This document shows positions 22,481 through 33,811 of a DNA stretch of 64,000 nt, in pieces (positions within the stretch are counted from its first letter, which is position 1; every line of letters begins with the position of its first letter). The position numbers and the translations under genes were made by a program. The stretch spans positions 953,025 to 1,017,024 of the forward strand of contig CACRSC010000010.1 in the NCBI GenBank assembly GCA_902651635.1, given 5' to 3'. Under the pieces are notes generated by a model that saw only the letters and a program-made list of their open reading frames with translations, was not told where the DNA came from and made no database searches. This DNA comes from Mastigamoeba balamuthi (Eukaryota; Evosea; Mastigamoebida; Mastigamoebidae).

Positions 22481-22840
22481 CATTGCTGATAAGAAGCTTC
22501 CACAGGGGCCGGCCACGCAGAACAACGGCCAAACGGTATTGCCATGGTAGGCACTCGTCTTCGAACGCTCGTGTCCGCACTGCCGATTTGGGGCTGGAGC
22601 CCTTCCGCTGCCCCGTAGGGCGCGCAACAATCCGACGCCGTTGCTGCGTGCAGAGAGGCCCGCTTCGTCGCCCCGTACCTCCAGGGCTGCAGTTGAATCG
22701 GAGGCACACCTGGAGCGCCTGAGGCCACCCACGACGTTCCACAGTTGTGGGCCCAACTCAGAGTATTGAGACAGCGAGCCCCGGACAGGCCTCAAGAGGT
22801 GTCGTGTGCGTGTGCGTGTGCGAGCGTGCCGTATTCCGCA

Positions 22841-23925
22841 TCACGGACGGCCTGGGAGCGGAACCCCCATCGGGGCCATGGAGAGCAGCTGGCTGATCAG
22901 CAGCACGCGCGTCATGTTCTGCTGCTTCATCTGCTCCAGCTCGTCCATCTGCCTCGCCAGCACCTCCTGGCTGCTCTCCGCCCCCTGCCCGCTTGCGTGC
23001 GGCAGTGCCGGTGCATCTGCCGGCTGGAGGCCGTCGGCTGCTGTGGCTGGCCAGCTGGCGACTCGGCTGTCGCTCAGCACGGGCGCGTCCTGGTGCCCCT
23101 GGCCTGCAGCATCGTGCGCGACGCCGACGCCCTCTGGCGCCCCCTCGGTGCCCACGCGCGGGGGGGACAGCGGGGCCACGCGAGTGCGAGGCCGCTGCTG
23201 CGGGGAGGCCGAGGCCGAGCGCGCCCGCGTGGCCTGGAGGGAGCTCTTGGAGCACAGCGTGAACGGCTGGCTGCGCAGGCGCGCCACCACAGCCCCCGCC
23301 CCGTCCGCGATCTCCAGGCACAGCGCCACTCTGCCCCCCAGGTGCAGCCTCGACGAGTTGCAGTACCTGCGCGGTGGCTGCAGGTTAAGAGGCCGGCACA
23401 GGACGTGGGGGGGCTGATGGGGAGAGGAATACGATCTGCAGTTGTCAAAGACAAAGACCAGCTCGGCGCCCTGCACCAGGGGCTCTGGCCACTCCGTCGA
23501 GCACCCCAGGAGCACGTTGGGCTTGCCCGAGGGCTGGCAGCACCTGGGGCACGGCGCGAGGGCTGAGCGGGTGGTCCACTGGGTGAGAAGAACACCCCTC
23601 TGTTGCCGCTCTGGCGGTACGAACGGTGGACCTGGGTCGAGTCGAGGCAGAGCACGGCGCTGCGGCCCGACCTCCAGACGCAGTCGGGGCTGATCTGGTA
23701 CGCCTCCATCCACTCGGGGCGGGCCGCCACCCGCACCTTGTGATTGCCCGCGCGCGCGTGCCGGTTGTTTGTCTCGGAGCCCACAGAAAACGCAGAGGTC
23801 GAAAGCGGGGGGAGAAAGACAAGAGAGAGCGCCGCCCAAAGTCTCACGGTGAACGGGGCCGTGCGGTATATGCGCAGGGGCGTGACCAGGAGCCGCGGCT
23901 GGGGGAGGGCAGCGCGGGGGTCCAT
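22841..23925 (-). CDS. CNSSR-family gene, copy B
   Basis: Exons 23925-23848, 23736-23625, 23562-23433 and 23366-22841 give 281 residues. It has every family block: PRLLVTPLRIYRTAPFT; VRVAARPEWMEAYQISPDCVW; LAPCPRCCQPSGKPNVLLGCS; FVFDNCRS joined to YCNSSRLHLGG; ARLRSQPFTLCSKSSLQ; and C-terminal MDELEQMKQQNMTRVLLI. Donors are GTGAGA, GTTCGT and GTACGA-like sites. The exons are almost identical to copy D, with only a few differences. One changes Glu to Ala in exon 2 (WMEAYQ against WMAAYQ). The open frames show no damage, so both copies are probably functional or were recently homogenised. Function unknown. Confidence 0.82.
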
Positions 23926-24515
23926 CGGTGCTGCTGCCGTGCGGCGCGCACACAGATCGGCTCGCCCCCAAATTCTGCTGGAGAGAATTGTTTCCGGGGC
24001 AACAGAAAAGCACCTCGACCGAAGGCGGGGAGACCTTCGATTGCCCTTCGGCACACGTCGGCACTCGTCGAAACCACGGATGGGCCTGGAATACTCGCAC
24101 ATCGCCGTGCATGCCCCGGGAGGCGTGTCGCGTTTTCCTCGGTTGTGCGCGGGAAATAGTGCAGGAAAGGCGCCTAGTCTCGCCCTGCCTCCCGCGCTGT
24201 TCAGCGACAAGGCCATCGCGCAGGCGAGCGCAGCATCGCTGCGCAACCGCGAGGGGAGGGGCTGGTGCACGGAGAAGGCGTACTCCCTCCTGGCGCGCAA
24301 GAACAGCGCCCAGGCAAGGAGCCCGTGGGGGCATAAACCGCAAAGCCACAACAACGACAGACCCTGAGGGGCAGCGGCTCTCAGCTCAGCAACGGCTCCC
24401 CAGAGCGCACTGCTAGCACCGGCATGTCCGCGCCCCCTTCCGATCGATGGCGGGCAGATGATCAGTCACCCAGCATCAGGCGATGCGCGCCTGAGAGTAT
24501 TCTGCCCTTCTCTTT

Positions 24516-24522
24516 TGACGTG
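24516..24522 (-). promoter_or_regulatory. Shared TGACGTG element upstream of copy B
   Basis: TTTTGACGTGTGTAGTACTTTT, with its core at 24516-24522, is 591 bp before the copy B ATG. It matches the element upstream of copy D at 31057-31063. Confidence 0.55.
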
Positions 24523-25215
24523 TGTAGTACTTTTCTTCTGCTCTCGCCCTGGAGCTCCTCTCAAATCGCGAGCTGATGAGCTATCGGTTACTGCCCAATG
24601 TAGTTCTTCTCGTGCGGAATCCGCGATTTGCAGAGAGCGAATGCGGTTCTCCTCATGGGGCTCTCGGCGAGGAGGCAGCAGGCCATTTCCTCTTAGTCGC
24701 CAAATTCGTATAAACCGCAAAACGGGTCCCCGTTTCTCTGCACTGGCAGAACAGCAAGCAACACAGGGATTTCCTTCGTACGAGCACGGAGCAGGTGCCA
24801 CAAGGAGCGCCGTGACGCAGTTTGCACGTCTTGGAGGTAAGATGCACCTGTCCAAGCTCCCTGGAGGAGAAGAGGAGCCAGTCGACACAGACGTGGTTGG
24901 GACTGCCTCCACGTTTACAGGGAAATGAGAGAGTTTCGTATGGTTGCCGGTATCAATTCTGTTTAGATCCTTCTTTCTCATTCCCCCCTAGGGGCATTCG
25001 TTGAGCGGAGGGCCGTGGAAGGGGGGAGGGGGTGCAGGAGGAAGGGGATGAAAGCAGGAAGGTGTTTGTCCCTCCTGCCACTGTGACCATTGCTGGCCAC
25101 AGCAGGTGCAATAAGCCCGAGAGCGAGGAGCTGGGGGTCGTTTGACACTATGGCTCGGGCTAATGCACTCATTAATCTGCTTTGAGCTCGTCTGCCCCGT
25201 GCTCTCTCTCCATTA

Positions 25216-25243
25216 CAGTAGAAATCACTACCAACTGTCCCCT
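25216..25243 (+). repeat. Left terminal inverted repeat of the Tc1/mariner element
   Basis: CAGTAGAAATCACTACCAAC followed by TGTCCCCT. It pairs with 26414-26441 with a single mismatch at position 16. Confidence 0.93.
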
Positions 25244-25315
25244 ATTTAAAAACGATGTTCAATTCTACCATACATTTCACCTATTACAATATTCTTACCC
25301 AGAAAAAAACTGATC

Positions 25316-26311
25316 TTAGTATTTTGTATAATCTCCTTTTGCCTCAATAACTGCCTGTAAACGAGAGGGCATTGAGTTGACCAACTTTTGGGCAAACTCC
25401 ACTGAGAGTTGTCTCCACTCATTTCTAATATAGTGAATTAAGGCAGTAAGAGAACGAGGGTTTGACTCACTAACCCTGGCCTTCAGAATGGCCCAAACAT
25501 TTTCAATACCATTACAATCAGGGCTGCATGCTGGCCAGGGCAGAGTATGCACATTATGGTCATCCTTCCATTGGCAGCACAATTTACTTCTATGCTTACT
25601 ATCATTGTCCTCTGCAAGGAGCCACTCAACATGATCCTCTTCATATGCATGTCTGATGGATGGCAGAAGTGCTTTTTGATAGATATCACATATCTTTTCG
25701 GAATTCAGGTTCCCTGTAAAAATATGCAGCTTTCCGAATCCATGTGAAGAAAAGCACCCCCAAACCTGTACCTTCTGGGGGTACTTCACCTTCCTGATAA
25801 GAAATCGATGACCAGATACTTGCCAGTGCTTTGCCTTTGATCCACCCAGCCAAAATGTTGTCTCATCACTAAACCATACATCTCTCCAATCTCGCAGCAG
25901 ATTTTCCTGTGCAAAATCTATGCGAGCTTGTTGATGAGCAATTTTTAATAATGACTTAAATAATGGAGCCTGAAACTTGGCCTGAGCAGCATGCAAATGC
26001 CAGCAAATAGTAGAGACAGAAGCCTGAAGATGAAGGGATCTGCGCAGAGCAGCAGCTGAGTGAGGTGGCTTGGATTTGGCCCTGGATAGGATCCATTTGT
26101 CCTCTTTCTCTGAAGTTGCCCTTCTTGCTCTCTTGGTTGGTAGTGCTGTGGCCACAGTGTCAGGCCGGGTTTTCATCCAGTGCTGGGTTGATCCAAGTCC
26201 ACAGTGCATGTACTGTGCAATGCACTTCTTTTCCCATTGAGGGCCCTTGGGGTGTGAGTGCAGGAACCAAATCTCCCATCTCTGCTTCTCTGTAAGAGAC
26301 ATATTTAGCAT
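25316..26311 (-). CDS. Tc1/mariner transposase (DD34E), intact
   Basis: A single 331-residue frame, typical of Tc1 transposases (about 340). The N-terminal half has paired helix-turn-helix regions (LTEKQRWEIWFLHSHPKG; ALRRSLHLQASVSTICWHLH). The catalytic triad is visible: Asp in VWFSDETTFWL, Asp in LAEDNDSKHRS and Glu in SPDCNGIENVW. The last two are separated by 34 residues, the DD34E spacing of Tc1. It cuts and pastes the element into TA sites. No stop or frame break occurs, so the copy may be recently active. No intron is needed. Confidence 0.95.
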   Translation of the reverse strand: MLNMSLTEKQRWEIWFLHSHPKGPQWEKKCIAQYMHCGLGSTQHWMKTRPDTVATALPTKRARRATSEKEDKWILSRAKSKPPHSAAALRRSLHLQASVSTICWHLHAAQAKFQAPLFKSLLKIAHQQARIDFAQENLLRDWRDVWFSDETTFWLGGSKAKHWQVSGHRFLIRKVKYPQKVQVWGCFSSHGFGKLHIFTGNLNSEKICDIYQKALLPSIRHAYEEDHVEWLLAEDNDSKHRSKLCCQWKDDHNVHTLPWPACSPDCNGIENVWAILKARVSESNPRSLTALIHYIRNEWRQLSVEFAQKLVNSMPSRLQAVIEAKGDYTKY

Positions 26312-26413
26312 TAAGAGATAATGCAGAAAATAGATACTTCCTGATCAGATTCTGAATCGAATGTTGACAATTCCTAATGACACATTTCAGGAATTATTTG
26401 ATCAAAAGATAAC

Positions 26414-26441
26414 AGGGGACAGTTGTTAGTGATTTCTACTG
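26414..26441 (-). repeat. Right terminal inverted repeat of the Tc1/mariner element
   Basis: Its reverse complement reads CAGTAGAAATCACTAACAAC then TGTCCCCT, matching the left end. Confidence 0.93.
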
Positions 26442-26690
26442 TAATGGCATCATGTAATGCTCTTCCATCCATGGAATAACACATGGCAGGGCACCTTGAA
26501 GGCATGCCAATTCACCGCTCAACTCGAGCATTGCAACACAGTTCACGTGAATGCAGGCAACAGGTGACCCTCCCGCTGCCCGCAGAGAATGCAGAGGCCA
26601 CGTACTCCGAAATACAGAGCTGTTGCTCAGGTGTGAGCAGTGGATGCCTGTGTACAGCATTCTATAAGAAATCTGTGTAGATAGTCTACT

Positions 26691-27285
26691 GTACAATACT
26701 GCTGTGATGACCTCACATACAGCTTTATTTCAAAAAGCAGTATTTGCAGCTGGAGTCAGATTATAATGTTAGCCACTTCTGTCAAGGGGTGTTCATTCAT
26801 TAGGCTGGGCACTTGGTACTCGCCTTTACCTTAACTGTAATACAGATAGCACATACAGATGCTGTGCTTCAGTCAAGAGTAGCAATAGCTCTCTGAAATT
26901 CACAGCTAACTTGTCACTGAAATCTTCATGTCAGAGTTATGATGGAAGAATCTCTTCTTTTTTGGGGTGCTGCTCTATCTGTGTTTGGCCTCAGAAACTT
27001 CATGGATGAACAGTTTTGGTGGGAATTTACAATGACCCCTCAGATCCCCTTTTAAAATCCTCTGCCGATTTTCTGAACGACAACTGTGACACCCTTCTGG
27101 CCCAGTACTTCAAGGCAGGTGTTCCTCCAACCTTTGACCCTGAGTAGTGTTATGTGTGCTCAAATTGTTCTGGGCTCAAATGCTGTCCTCTGGAAACATT
27201 TCACCAATTAACTTGCTTGCAACAGGAGTTAGGGCAAGTGAGATCTTCAGTCTGGGAATGGTCTCTGGCTTGTGATTCGGAGGGA
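26691..27285. other. AT-rich stretch without gene
   Basis: This separates the broken end of the segmental duplicate from relic copy C. No open frame, terminal repeat or known motif is seen. Confidence 0.45.
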
Positions 27286-27289
27286 TCTT

Positions 27290-27990
27290 CAGATTATTAT
27301 CGGTCAACTCAAGGAGGGCTCTCGCCACCACAGCCCCTGCCCCATCCCCGATCTCCAGGCATGGCACCACGGGTGCAGCCTCAACAACTCGCAGTTCATG
27401 AGGGGCTCGTCCGGCCCCCAGGGTACGCGGGCAGCACTAGCACAGCGCCTGGCAAGCTCCGAGCGCTGCGAAACGCGCGTCGACCAAAGATCAGGGCGAC
27501 AGAGCGACGAGAGATAGGAAGGAACTGTGGGGTGAGGGGGCGAGTCATGAACGACCTGCTGTCGTTAAAAAAGACAAAGACCAGCTCGGCGCCCTGCACC
27601 GCGGGCTCTGGCGACGCCCCCGAGCACCCCAGGGGCACGTGGGGCTCGCCCGAGGGCAGGAAGCATCGGCGCCAGGCGCGTCATCGATTTGAGGGGCTAA
27701 GCCCAAATCAGTTCACTGAGGGAAAAACGGGCGCGCTGTGCGCATGGCTCGAGGCCGTGGACCCAAGCAGAGCACGGCGCCTCGGCCCGACCGCCGCGGC
27801 CGCTGGCTGCTGGCCGCGCGCCTTCAATCGCTTGCAAACGCGCGGCAACGCCCTTCTGCCGCTATTTCTCCTCAAACACCGGCATCTCACCGGCAGAGGC
27901 TGTGAGGCCTCAGGCTGGCCAGCGCGGTGTGAGACAGCACACAGGCGTCTTGTCTCTTGCTGGCAAGATGCCCGCAAGCGAGTCCACAGG
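27290..27990 (-). pseudogene. CNSSR-family relic, copy C
   Basis: Fragments of the family gene remain in order on the minus strand. There is a piece of exon 4 (27305-27400), an exon 3 piece (27565-27665, matching the GAELVFVF and GCS region) and a trace of exon 2 near 27730-27830. The exon 4 piece is short: the linker and C-terminal helix are missing, reading frames do not join, and the CRS codon region is altered. Its upstream block is preserved and homologous to copy A. It is a truncated pseudogene of a host gene. Confidence 0.75.
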
Positions 27991-28099
27991 CAATGAGAGC
28001 CCCCCTGGGTCCCCGTACCCGGTGGGCGCGAAACAGATAAAGGGAGAGAGAAAGAGAGAAGAGAGGAAGGAGGAGAGTGCCTGCTCACGCAGTGCGGTC

Positions 28100-28740
28100 C
28101 AGTCCCTGTAGCGCCTGCACATCGCTATGTCCTGTGCGCGAGGGAGGGGTGTGCCGCCTCAGTTCTGCCGGCACGCAAGGCGAGGAGCTCTCCGGCAGGC
28201 ACAAACCGAATTTCGAGAGCGAATAAAGAAGAGGCGGGCCCGCAAAACAAGGAGACAGCAGCCCTCGCCGCACACCCGCCGACTGCCCTCGGGGCACGGG
28301 TATCGCGAGGAACCATACGGGGCCCGCGGCAGTTGCGTAGCGCGGCAAAAAACGTGCGGTGATTGTAATACGCACTCGTGACGTGCGCAGAAGACTTTTC
28401 TCGGTCCAGGAAAACGCGATAGGCGTCTTTGACCGCCGCCTCCGGGCCGGCCAGAGCCCTCGTGGCCCCGCCTCCCGCGCACGACGCATCGCGTGGCATT
28501 TCGCGGCATTGCGGGCGGGTCGCCTGCATGGGGCAATGGGGGGCGAGCGCTCGATGCGGGTCTGTGCTTTCGCTCATCTCGATATTCCTAAGTCCCAACG
28601 GCCTCTGCTCTGCTCTGCTCCCGTGTTGTCCCCATGGCAACTCCCGCTCTCGCCGCCGCTCAGCGCTCGCGGGTTCCCCTGTGGCGAGATCGCACGTGCA
28701 AGAACCTCTGCCGTAGCCGCGGGTGCCAGGGCTCAGCATT
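28100..28740 (-). promoter_or_regulatory. Preserved upstream block of relic copy C
   Basis: Homologous to 19840-20460 upstream of copy A, including the CGCACTCGTGACGTGCGCAG core (TGACGTG at 28379-28385). The promoter block has outlived the coding part. Confidence 0.6.
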
Positions 28741-29405
28741 CGTACCGCTCAGCAGCAGTCGCAGAGTCCTTTCCCCTTCTCCCTCTTCCCTCCTGCGTGC
28801 CGTCTCACGCCGCCAGCCACTCTGCTTCCCCGCGCCTGGCATACAACCGTCAGTCACTGCCGCAGGGAGGCACCCCAGATTGGCGCTGCTGTCGATTGTG
28901 GCGCACGTGCTATGTGTGCACATAGCTGAGGGTATCCGCGCCTGACGATAGCGCGTGCTGGCACTGGGCCGTCGACGTCTATGGGACAACAGCGATGGGC
29001 CCCGGGCTCATCCACGGCCCTATCCCTCCCCCATGGGCTGCGGCTGCGCAGAGGGACACATAGGCCACAGGGGGCACCGCAGAGCGACGGCCAAACGGCG
29101 TTTCCATGATGGTAGACACCCGTCTTCTCAAGCTCGTGTCCGCTCTGCGGGATTGGGACTGGCCCCCTTCTGCTGCCTCGGAGTGTACAGCAAACGCAAC
29201 GCCGTTGCTGCGTGCAGTGCTCTGCCCGCTTCGTCGTCCCGTACCTCCAGGGCTGCGGTTGAATCGGAGGCACACCTGGAGTGCCTGAGGCCACCCACGA
29301 CGAGTTCCACAGTTGTGGGCCCAACTCGGAATGCCGAGCCAGCGAGCCCCGGACAGGCCTCAAGAGGGTGTCGTGTGCGTGTGTGCGAGCGTGCCGTATT
29401 CCGCA

Positions 29406-30492
29406 TCACGGGCGGCCTGGGAGCGGAACCCCCATCGGGGCCATGGAGAGCAGCTGGCTGATCAGCAGCACGCGCGTCATGTTCTGCTGCTTCATCTGCT
29501 CCAGCTCGTCCATCTGCCTCGCCAGCACCTCCTGGCTGCTCTCCGCCCCCTGCCCGCTTGCGTGCGGCAGTGCCGGTGCATCTGCCGGCTGGAGGCCGTC
29601 GGCTGCTGTGGCTGGCCAGCTGGCGACTCGGCTGTCGCTCAGCACGGGCGCGTCCTGGTGCCCCTGGCCTGCAGCATCGTGCGCGACGCCGACGCCCTCT
29701 GGCGCCCCCTCGGTGCCCACGCGCGGGGGGGACAGCGGGGCCACGCGAGTGCGAGGCCGCTGCTGCGGGGAGGCCGAGGCCGAGCGCGCCCGCGTGGCCT
29801 GGAGGGAGCTCTTGGAGCACAGCGTGAACGGCTGGCTGCGCAGGCGCGCCACCACAGCCCCCACCCCGTCCGCGATCTCCAGGCACAGCGCCACTCTGCC
29901 CCCCAGGTGCAGCCTCGACGAGTTGCAGTACCTGCGCGGTGGCTGCAGGTTAAGAGGCCGGCACAGGACGTGGGGGGGCTGATGGGGAGAGGAATACGAT
30001 CTGCAGTTGTCAAAGACAAACACCAGCTCGGCGCCCTGCATCAGGGGCTCTGGCCACTCCGTCGAGCACCCCAGGAGCACGTTGGGCTTGCTCGAGGGCT
30101 GGCAGCACCTGGGGCACGGCGCGAGGGCTGAGCGGGTGGTCCACTGGGTGAGAAGAACACCCCTCTGTTGCCGCTCTGGCGGTACGAACGGTGGACCTGG
30201 GCCGAGTCGAGGCAGAGCACGGCGCTGCGGCCCGACCTCCAGACGCAGTCGGGGCTGATCTGGTAGGCCGCCATCCACTCGGGGCGGGCCGCCACCCGCA
30301 CCTTGTGATTGCCCGCGCGCGCGTGTGTGCGTTTGTTTGTCTCGGAGCCCACAGAAAACGCAAGGTCGAAAGCGGGGGGAGAAAGACAAGAGAGAGCGCC
30401 GCCCAAAGTCTCACGGTGAACGGGGCCGTGCGGTATATGCGCAGGGGCGTGACCAGGAGCCGCGGCTGGGGGAGGGCAGCGCGGGGGTCCAT
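29406..30492 (-). CDS. CNSSR-family gene, copy D
   Basis: Exons 30492-30415, 30301-30190, 30127-29998 and 29931-29406 give 281 residues with the same exon lengths as copy B. Family blocks are complete: VTPLRIYRTAPFT, SPDCVWRSGRSAVLCLDS, APCPRCCQPSSKPNVLLGCS, YCNSSRLHLGG, RSQPFTLCSKSSLQ and the C-terminal LEQMKQQNMTRVLLISQLL helix. Differences from B are few and do not break the frame. Introns are also very similar between the two. Function unknown. The C-terminal helix has hydrophobic residues at heptad-like spacing and could mediate dimerisation. Confidence 0.82.
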
Positions 30493-31056
30493 CGGTGCTG
30501 CTGCCGTGCGGCGCGCACACAGATCGGCTCGCCCCCAAATTCTGCTGAGAGAATTGTTTCCGGGGCAATAGAAAAGCACCTCGGCCGAAGCGGGGGAGGC
30601 CTTCGATACGCTTCGGCACACGTCGGCACTCGTCGAAACCACAGAAGGGCTTGGAATACTCGTACATCGCCGTGCATGCCCCGGGAGGCATGTCGCGTTT
30701 TCCTCGGTCGTGCGCGGGAAATAGCACAGGAAACTCCGTCTCGCCCTGCCTCCCGCGTTGTTCAGTGACAAGGCCATCGCGCAGGCGAGCGGCAGCACCG
30801 CTACACAACCGAGGGGAGGAGCTGGTGCACGGAGAAGGCGTACTCCCTCCTGTGCACCAAGCAAGGAGCCCGTGGGCGTATAAACCGCAAAGCCACAACA
30901 ACGACAGACCCTGAGGAGTGGCTCCCGGTCCAGCAACGGCTTCCCAGAGCGCACTGCTAGCACCGGCATGTCCGCGCTTCCTTCTTATTGATGGCGGGCA
31001 GCTGTTCAGTCGCCCAGCAGCAGGCGATGCGCCTGAGAGTATTCTGCCCTTCCTTT

Positions 31057-31063
31057 TGACGTG
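31057..31063 (-). promoter_or_regulatory. Shared TGACGTG element upstream of copy D
   Basis: TTTTGACGTGTGTCGTACTTTT, 565 bp before the copy D ATG, is homologous to the copy B element. Confidence 0.55.
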
Positions 31064-31790
31064 TGTCGTACTTTTCTTCTGCTCTCGCCCCTGGAGCTCC
31101 TCGCAAATCGCGAGCTGCAGAGCTATCGGTTACTGCCCAATGTAGTTCCTCTCGTGCGGAATCTGCGATTTGCAGAGAGCGAATGCGGTTCTCCTCATGG
31201 GGCTCTCGGCGAGGAGGCAGCAGGCCATTTCCTCTTCGTCGCCAAATTCGTCTAAACCGCAAAACGGGTCCCCGTTGCTCTGCGCCGGAAGAGCAGCATG
31301 TAACACAGCACGAGCGCGAAGCGGGTGCCACAAGTGAGAGCCGTGACGGAGTTTGCACGTCCTGGAGGCAAGAGACACCCGCGAATTCCCCCAGGATGCG
31401 GGGAATGCGAAAGGAACAGAGTGTTTTTCACCAGCCACTGTGGCCGTATGCTGGCCACAGCGGGCATATTACGATGGAGGGCGAGGAACTTGGGGTCGCG
31501 TGGCGCCACGGCTCGGGCCAATGCACCCATTGGTCTGATCAGAGCTCGTCTGCCCCGTGCTCTCCGGCCGATGGCGCCGTGTAATGCTCTTACACCCGTG
31601 GAATACGACCTTGCAGGGCACCTCGGATGCATGCCTCTCCACCAGCCAGCGTCGCCGCATAGCCCACGCAAATGGCGGCGACTGGTGACACCCCCCCCCG
31701 CAGCGCTCAGTGGCTGCAGTGGCCGCGTACTCAGAAATACAGCGCTGTTGCCTGGGCGGGAGCGGTGGGTGCCCCCGCGTGTACAGCGCG

Positions 31791-32894
31791 CTACGGGCGG
31801 TCTGTGTACAGCGTGCCCTGCGTGGCCAGCGCCAGCAGCTGGCTGATCAGGAGCACGCGCGCCATGTTCTGCTGCCGCATCTGCTCCAGCTCACGCATCG
31901 TCCGCGCCAGCCCGTCGCCGGACTCCGCGCCCTCTGGCAGCAGCGCCCCGCATGCCCCGCATGCCCCGCAGCTCTGGGGCGCAGGGGTCGGCGGCTCGTC
32001 TGCCGTGTGGATGCTGGCGCCTTCGCTCTCTCTCCGCTCCGGAGCTCGCGAGTCCTCGGCTTCACACTGCGCTGCCACCCGCGCTCGCTTGCCGGCCGCA
32101 CGGCGGTGGTGTGCGGGCGGGTAGGGCGATGCCGCGCGTGCGCCAGGCTGGGGCGACCCAGCGGAGGAGAGCGAGCGGGACCTGAGGGCCTGGAGGGAGC
32201 TCTTGGAGCAGAGGGCAAAGGGCTGGCTGCGCAGGCGCGCCACCACAGCCCCCGCCCCGTCCGCGATCTCCAGGCACAGCACCACCATGCCCCCCAGGTG
32301 CAGCCTCGACGAGTTGCAGTACCTGAGCAGGCGCGGGGGTGGAGGCACCTGGTCAGTGGCTTGTGGTGCGCACGCAGAGAGAAGGGGAGAACGGGGGAGG
32401 CTGGAGAGAGAACGGGGGAGGAAGGAGGAAGGAGGTGTGGGCGAAATTACGATCTGCAGTCGTCAAAGACAAACACCAGCTCGGCGCCCTGTGCCGCGGG
32501 CTCGGGCGACGTCTCCGAGCACCCCAGGAGCACGTTGGGCTTGCCCGAGGGCTGGCAGCACTTGGGGCACGGCGCCAGCGCTGCAATCCGGGAGGCGTAG
32601 AAATTAAGAGTCAAATTGCAATTGGGGATAAAGCAGTCTTTCGATTGCGGCGCGCACGGTGCTGGCTCGATTCCAGACAGAGCGCGGCGCTGCGCCCCGA
32701 CTCCCAGAGGCAGTGCGGTGTCAGGCCGTGCGCCTCCATCCACGCTGCGCCCGCTGCGACGCTCACCTGCCCAATTTGCCTCTAAAACAGCGGTGGGCTC
32801 TGTGAACTCTCACTCTGAACGGGGCCGTGCGGAACACGCGCGAAGGCGACACCCACACCCGCGGCTGGGGGCCGCCTGTGCGGGGAGGGTCCAT
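31791..32894 (-). CDS. CNSSR-family gene, copy E
   Basis: Exons 32894-32814, 32766-32658, 32580-32451 and 32322-31791 give 283 residues, all phases consistent. Blocks: MDPPRTGGPQPRVWVSPSRV then FRTAPFR; WMEAHGLTPHCLWESGRSAALCLES; LAPCPKCCQPSGKPNVLLGCS; FVFDDCRS joined to YCNSSRLHLGGMVVLCLEIAD; RSQPFALCSKSSLQ; C-terminal MRELEQMRQQNMARVLLISQLL. The linker contains a short CGACGACG-encoded Cys/Gly/Ala run. Its 3' end abuts the segmental duplicate. Copy 1 of that duplicate lost the equivalent gene where the alignment stops at 26690. Function unknown. Confidence 0.82.
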
Positions 32895-33514
32895 CGGGTG
32901 CTTGCGCCGCAGATAGAGAGCAGCCCCCACACTTGGCGCAGGGGAGTATCAGAAACTCTCGCCCGCGCAGATAACCCCCACGAGAAAAAGCACTGGGCCG
33001 CACCAGTTTGGCGATGACCTCACTGCCGCGCCACCCGGAAGCACGCGCACGGGCACCAGCCTGCCCCCGCTATGCCTGCAGAAGCCCAGCAGTGGAGCTG
33101 GCGGCCATTTGGCAGCGCAGGGCAGCGCACACGCAAAAATACTGGCACAGACTGCCCGCCACAGCGAGCAGCCGTCCACAGCAGCGCAGCGCATGCTCCG
33201 CGCAGCGGGGCTGGGTTAGGAAGTCTGTGGGTGGTGTGCTCCGCGCGCTGCACCGCCCGGGCTGCGATGCGTGCGCGTTGCTGAGCGGGTCTGGCAGCGC
33301 AAGCTGCAAGGGGCGCGGGGGCACTCCCTGGCTCAACCAACGCGCTGTGTACGCTTAAACCCGGCGCGTCAGCGCGAAGAGTGGGAGGTGGCCAGCTTCT
33401 GGGAATCGACGGTGTGCGCCGGGAGCACGGGATGTCGTGCCGTGCAGTTCGGCCCCCCGATGAGAGGTCAATCGCACGGCAAAATTCCTGCGGTGATTCT
33501 TTTGAGCCCCCGGG

Positions 33515-33520
33515 TGACGT
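33515..33520 (-). promoter_or_regulatory. Shared TGACGT element upstream of copy E
   Basis: CGGTGATTCTTTT, then GGGTGACGTTCGC and a T-rich run, 621 bp before the copy E ATG. It preserves the GTGATT...TGACGT arrangement of the other copies. Confidence 0.5.
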
Positions 33521-33778
33521 TCGCTAAATTTTTCTGAGGGAGCAAATCGAAGTCGGCGAGGCTGGGCGCCGCCTTCTGGGCCGGCGCCTGCTCTCCAGTG
33601 CCCCATCCCTCCCCTTTCTCCCTCTCCCCCCGCTCAGACAGAATCGCCCGTGGCGTTCTGCGTTTTGGGGCACGATGCCCGCATGCGGCAGTGGGCGCGA
33701 GCCGAGGCAATGCGGGCCGGGCCGGACGGGGCTTCCGTTTCTGACCAAGGCTCGTTTTGCACTATACTCGCAACTTTG

Positions 33779-33811
33779 TCACGACAGTACGTCACGACAG
33801 TACGTCACGAC
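33779..33811. repeat. 13-bp tandem repeat with repeated ACGTCA half-sites
   Basis: The unit TCACGACAGTACG occurs two and a half times. Each junction forms TACGTCA, the reverse of TGACGTA. It lies in the spacer between copies E and F. Confidence 0.8.

Larger units (their letters stand above)
25216..26441 (-). mobile_element. Tc1/mariner DNA transposon, apparently full length
   Basis: The 1,226-bp element is bounded by 28-bp terminal inverted repeats beginning CAGTAGAAATCACTA, with one mismatch. TA dinucleotides at 25214-25215 and 26442-26443 are the expected target-site duplication. It carries one uninterrupted transposase gene. It sits in an AT-rich context inside the segmental duplicate. 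The matching unoccupied site is visible near 31570 in the other duplicate, so insertion came after the duplication. Confidence 0.95.
22500..26690. repeat. Segmental duplicate, copy 1 (with gene B; interrupted by a mariner element)
   Basis: This block aligns to 29055-31800 from about 22500 through gene B, its upstream region and 26442-26690. The mariner element at 25216-26441 is an extra insertion. Identity is highest across the gene B/D exons (nearly all bases) and falls outwards. The alignment ends near 26690, where the duplicate runs on into gene E. Confidence 0.85.
29055..31800. repeat. Segmental duplicate, copy 2 (with gene D and the empty mariner site)
   Basis: Aligns with 22500-26690 but lacks the mariner element. 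It runs directly into the 3' end of gene E. Identity is about three quarters at the left edge (29055-29240) and near complete over gene D. Confidence 0.85.
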
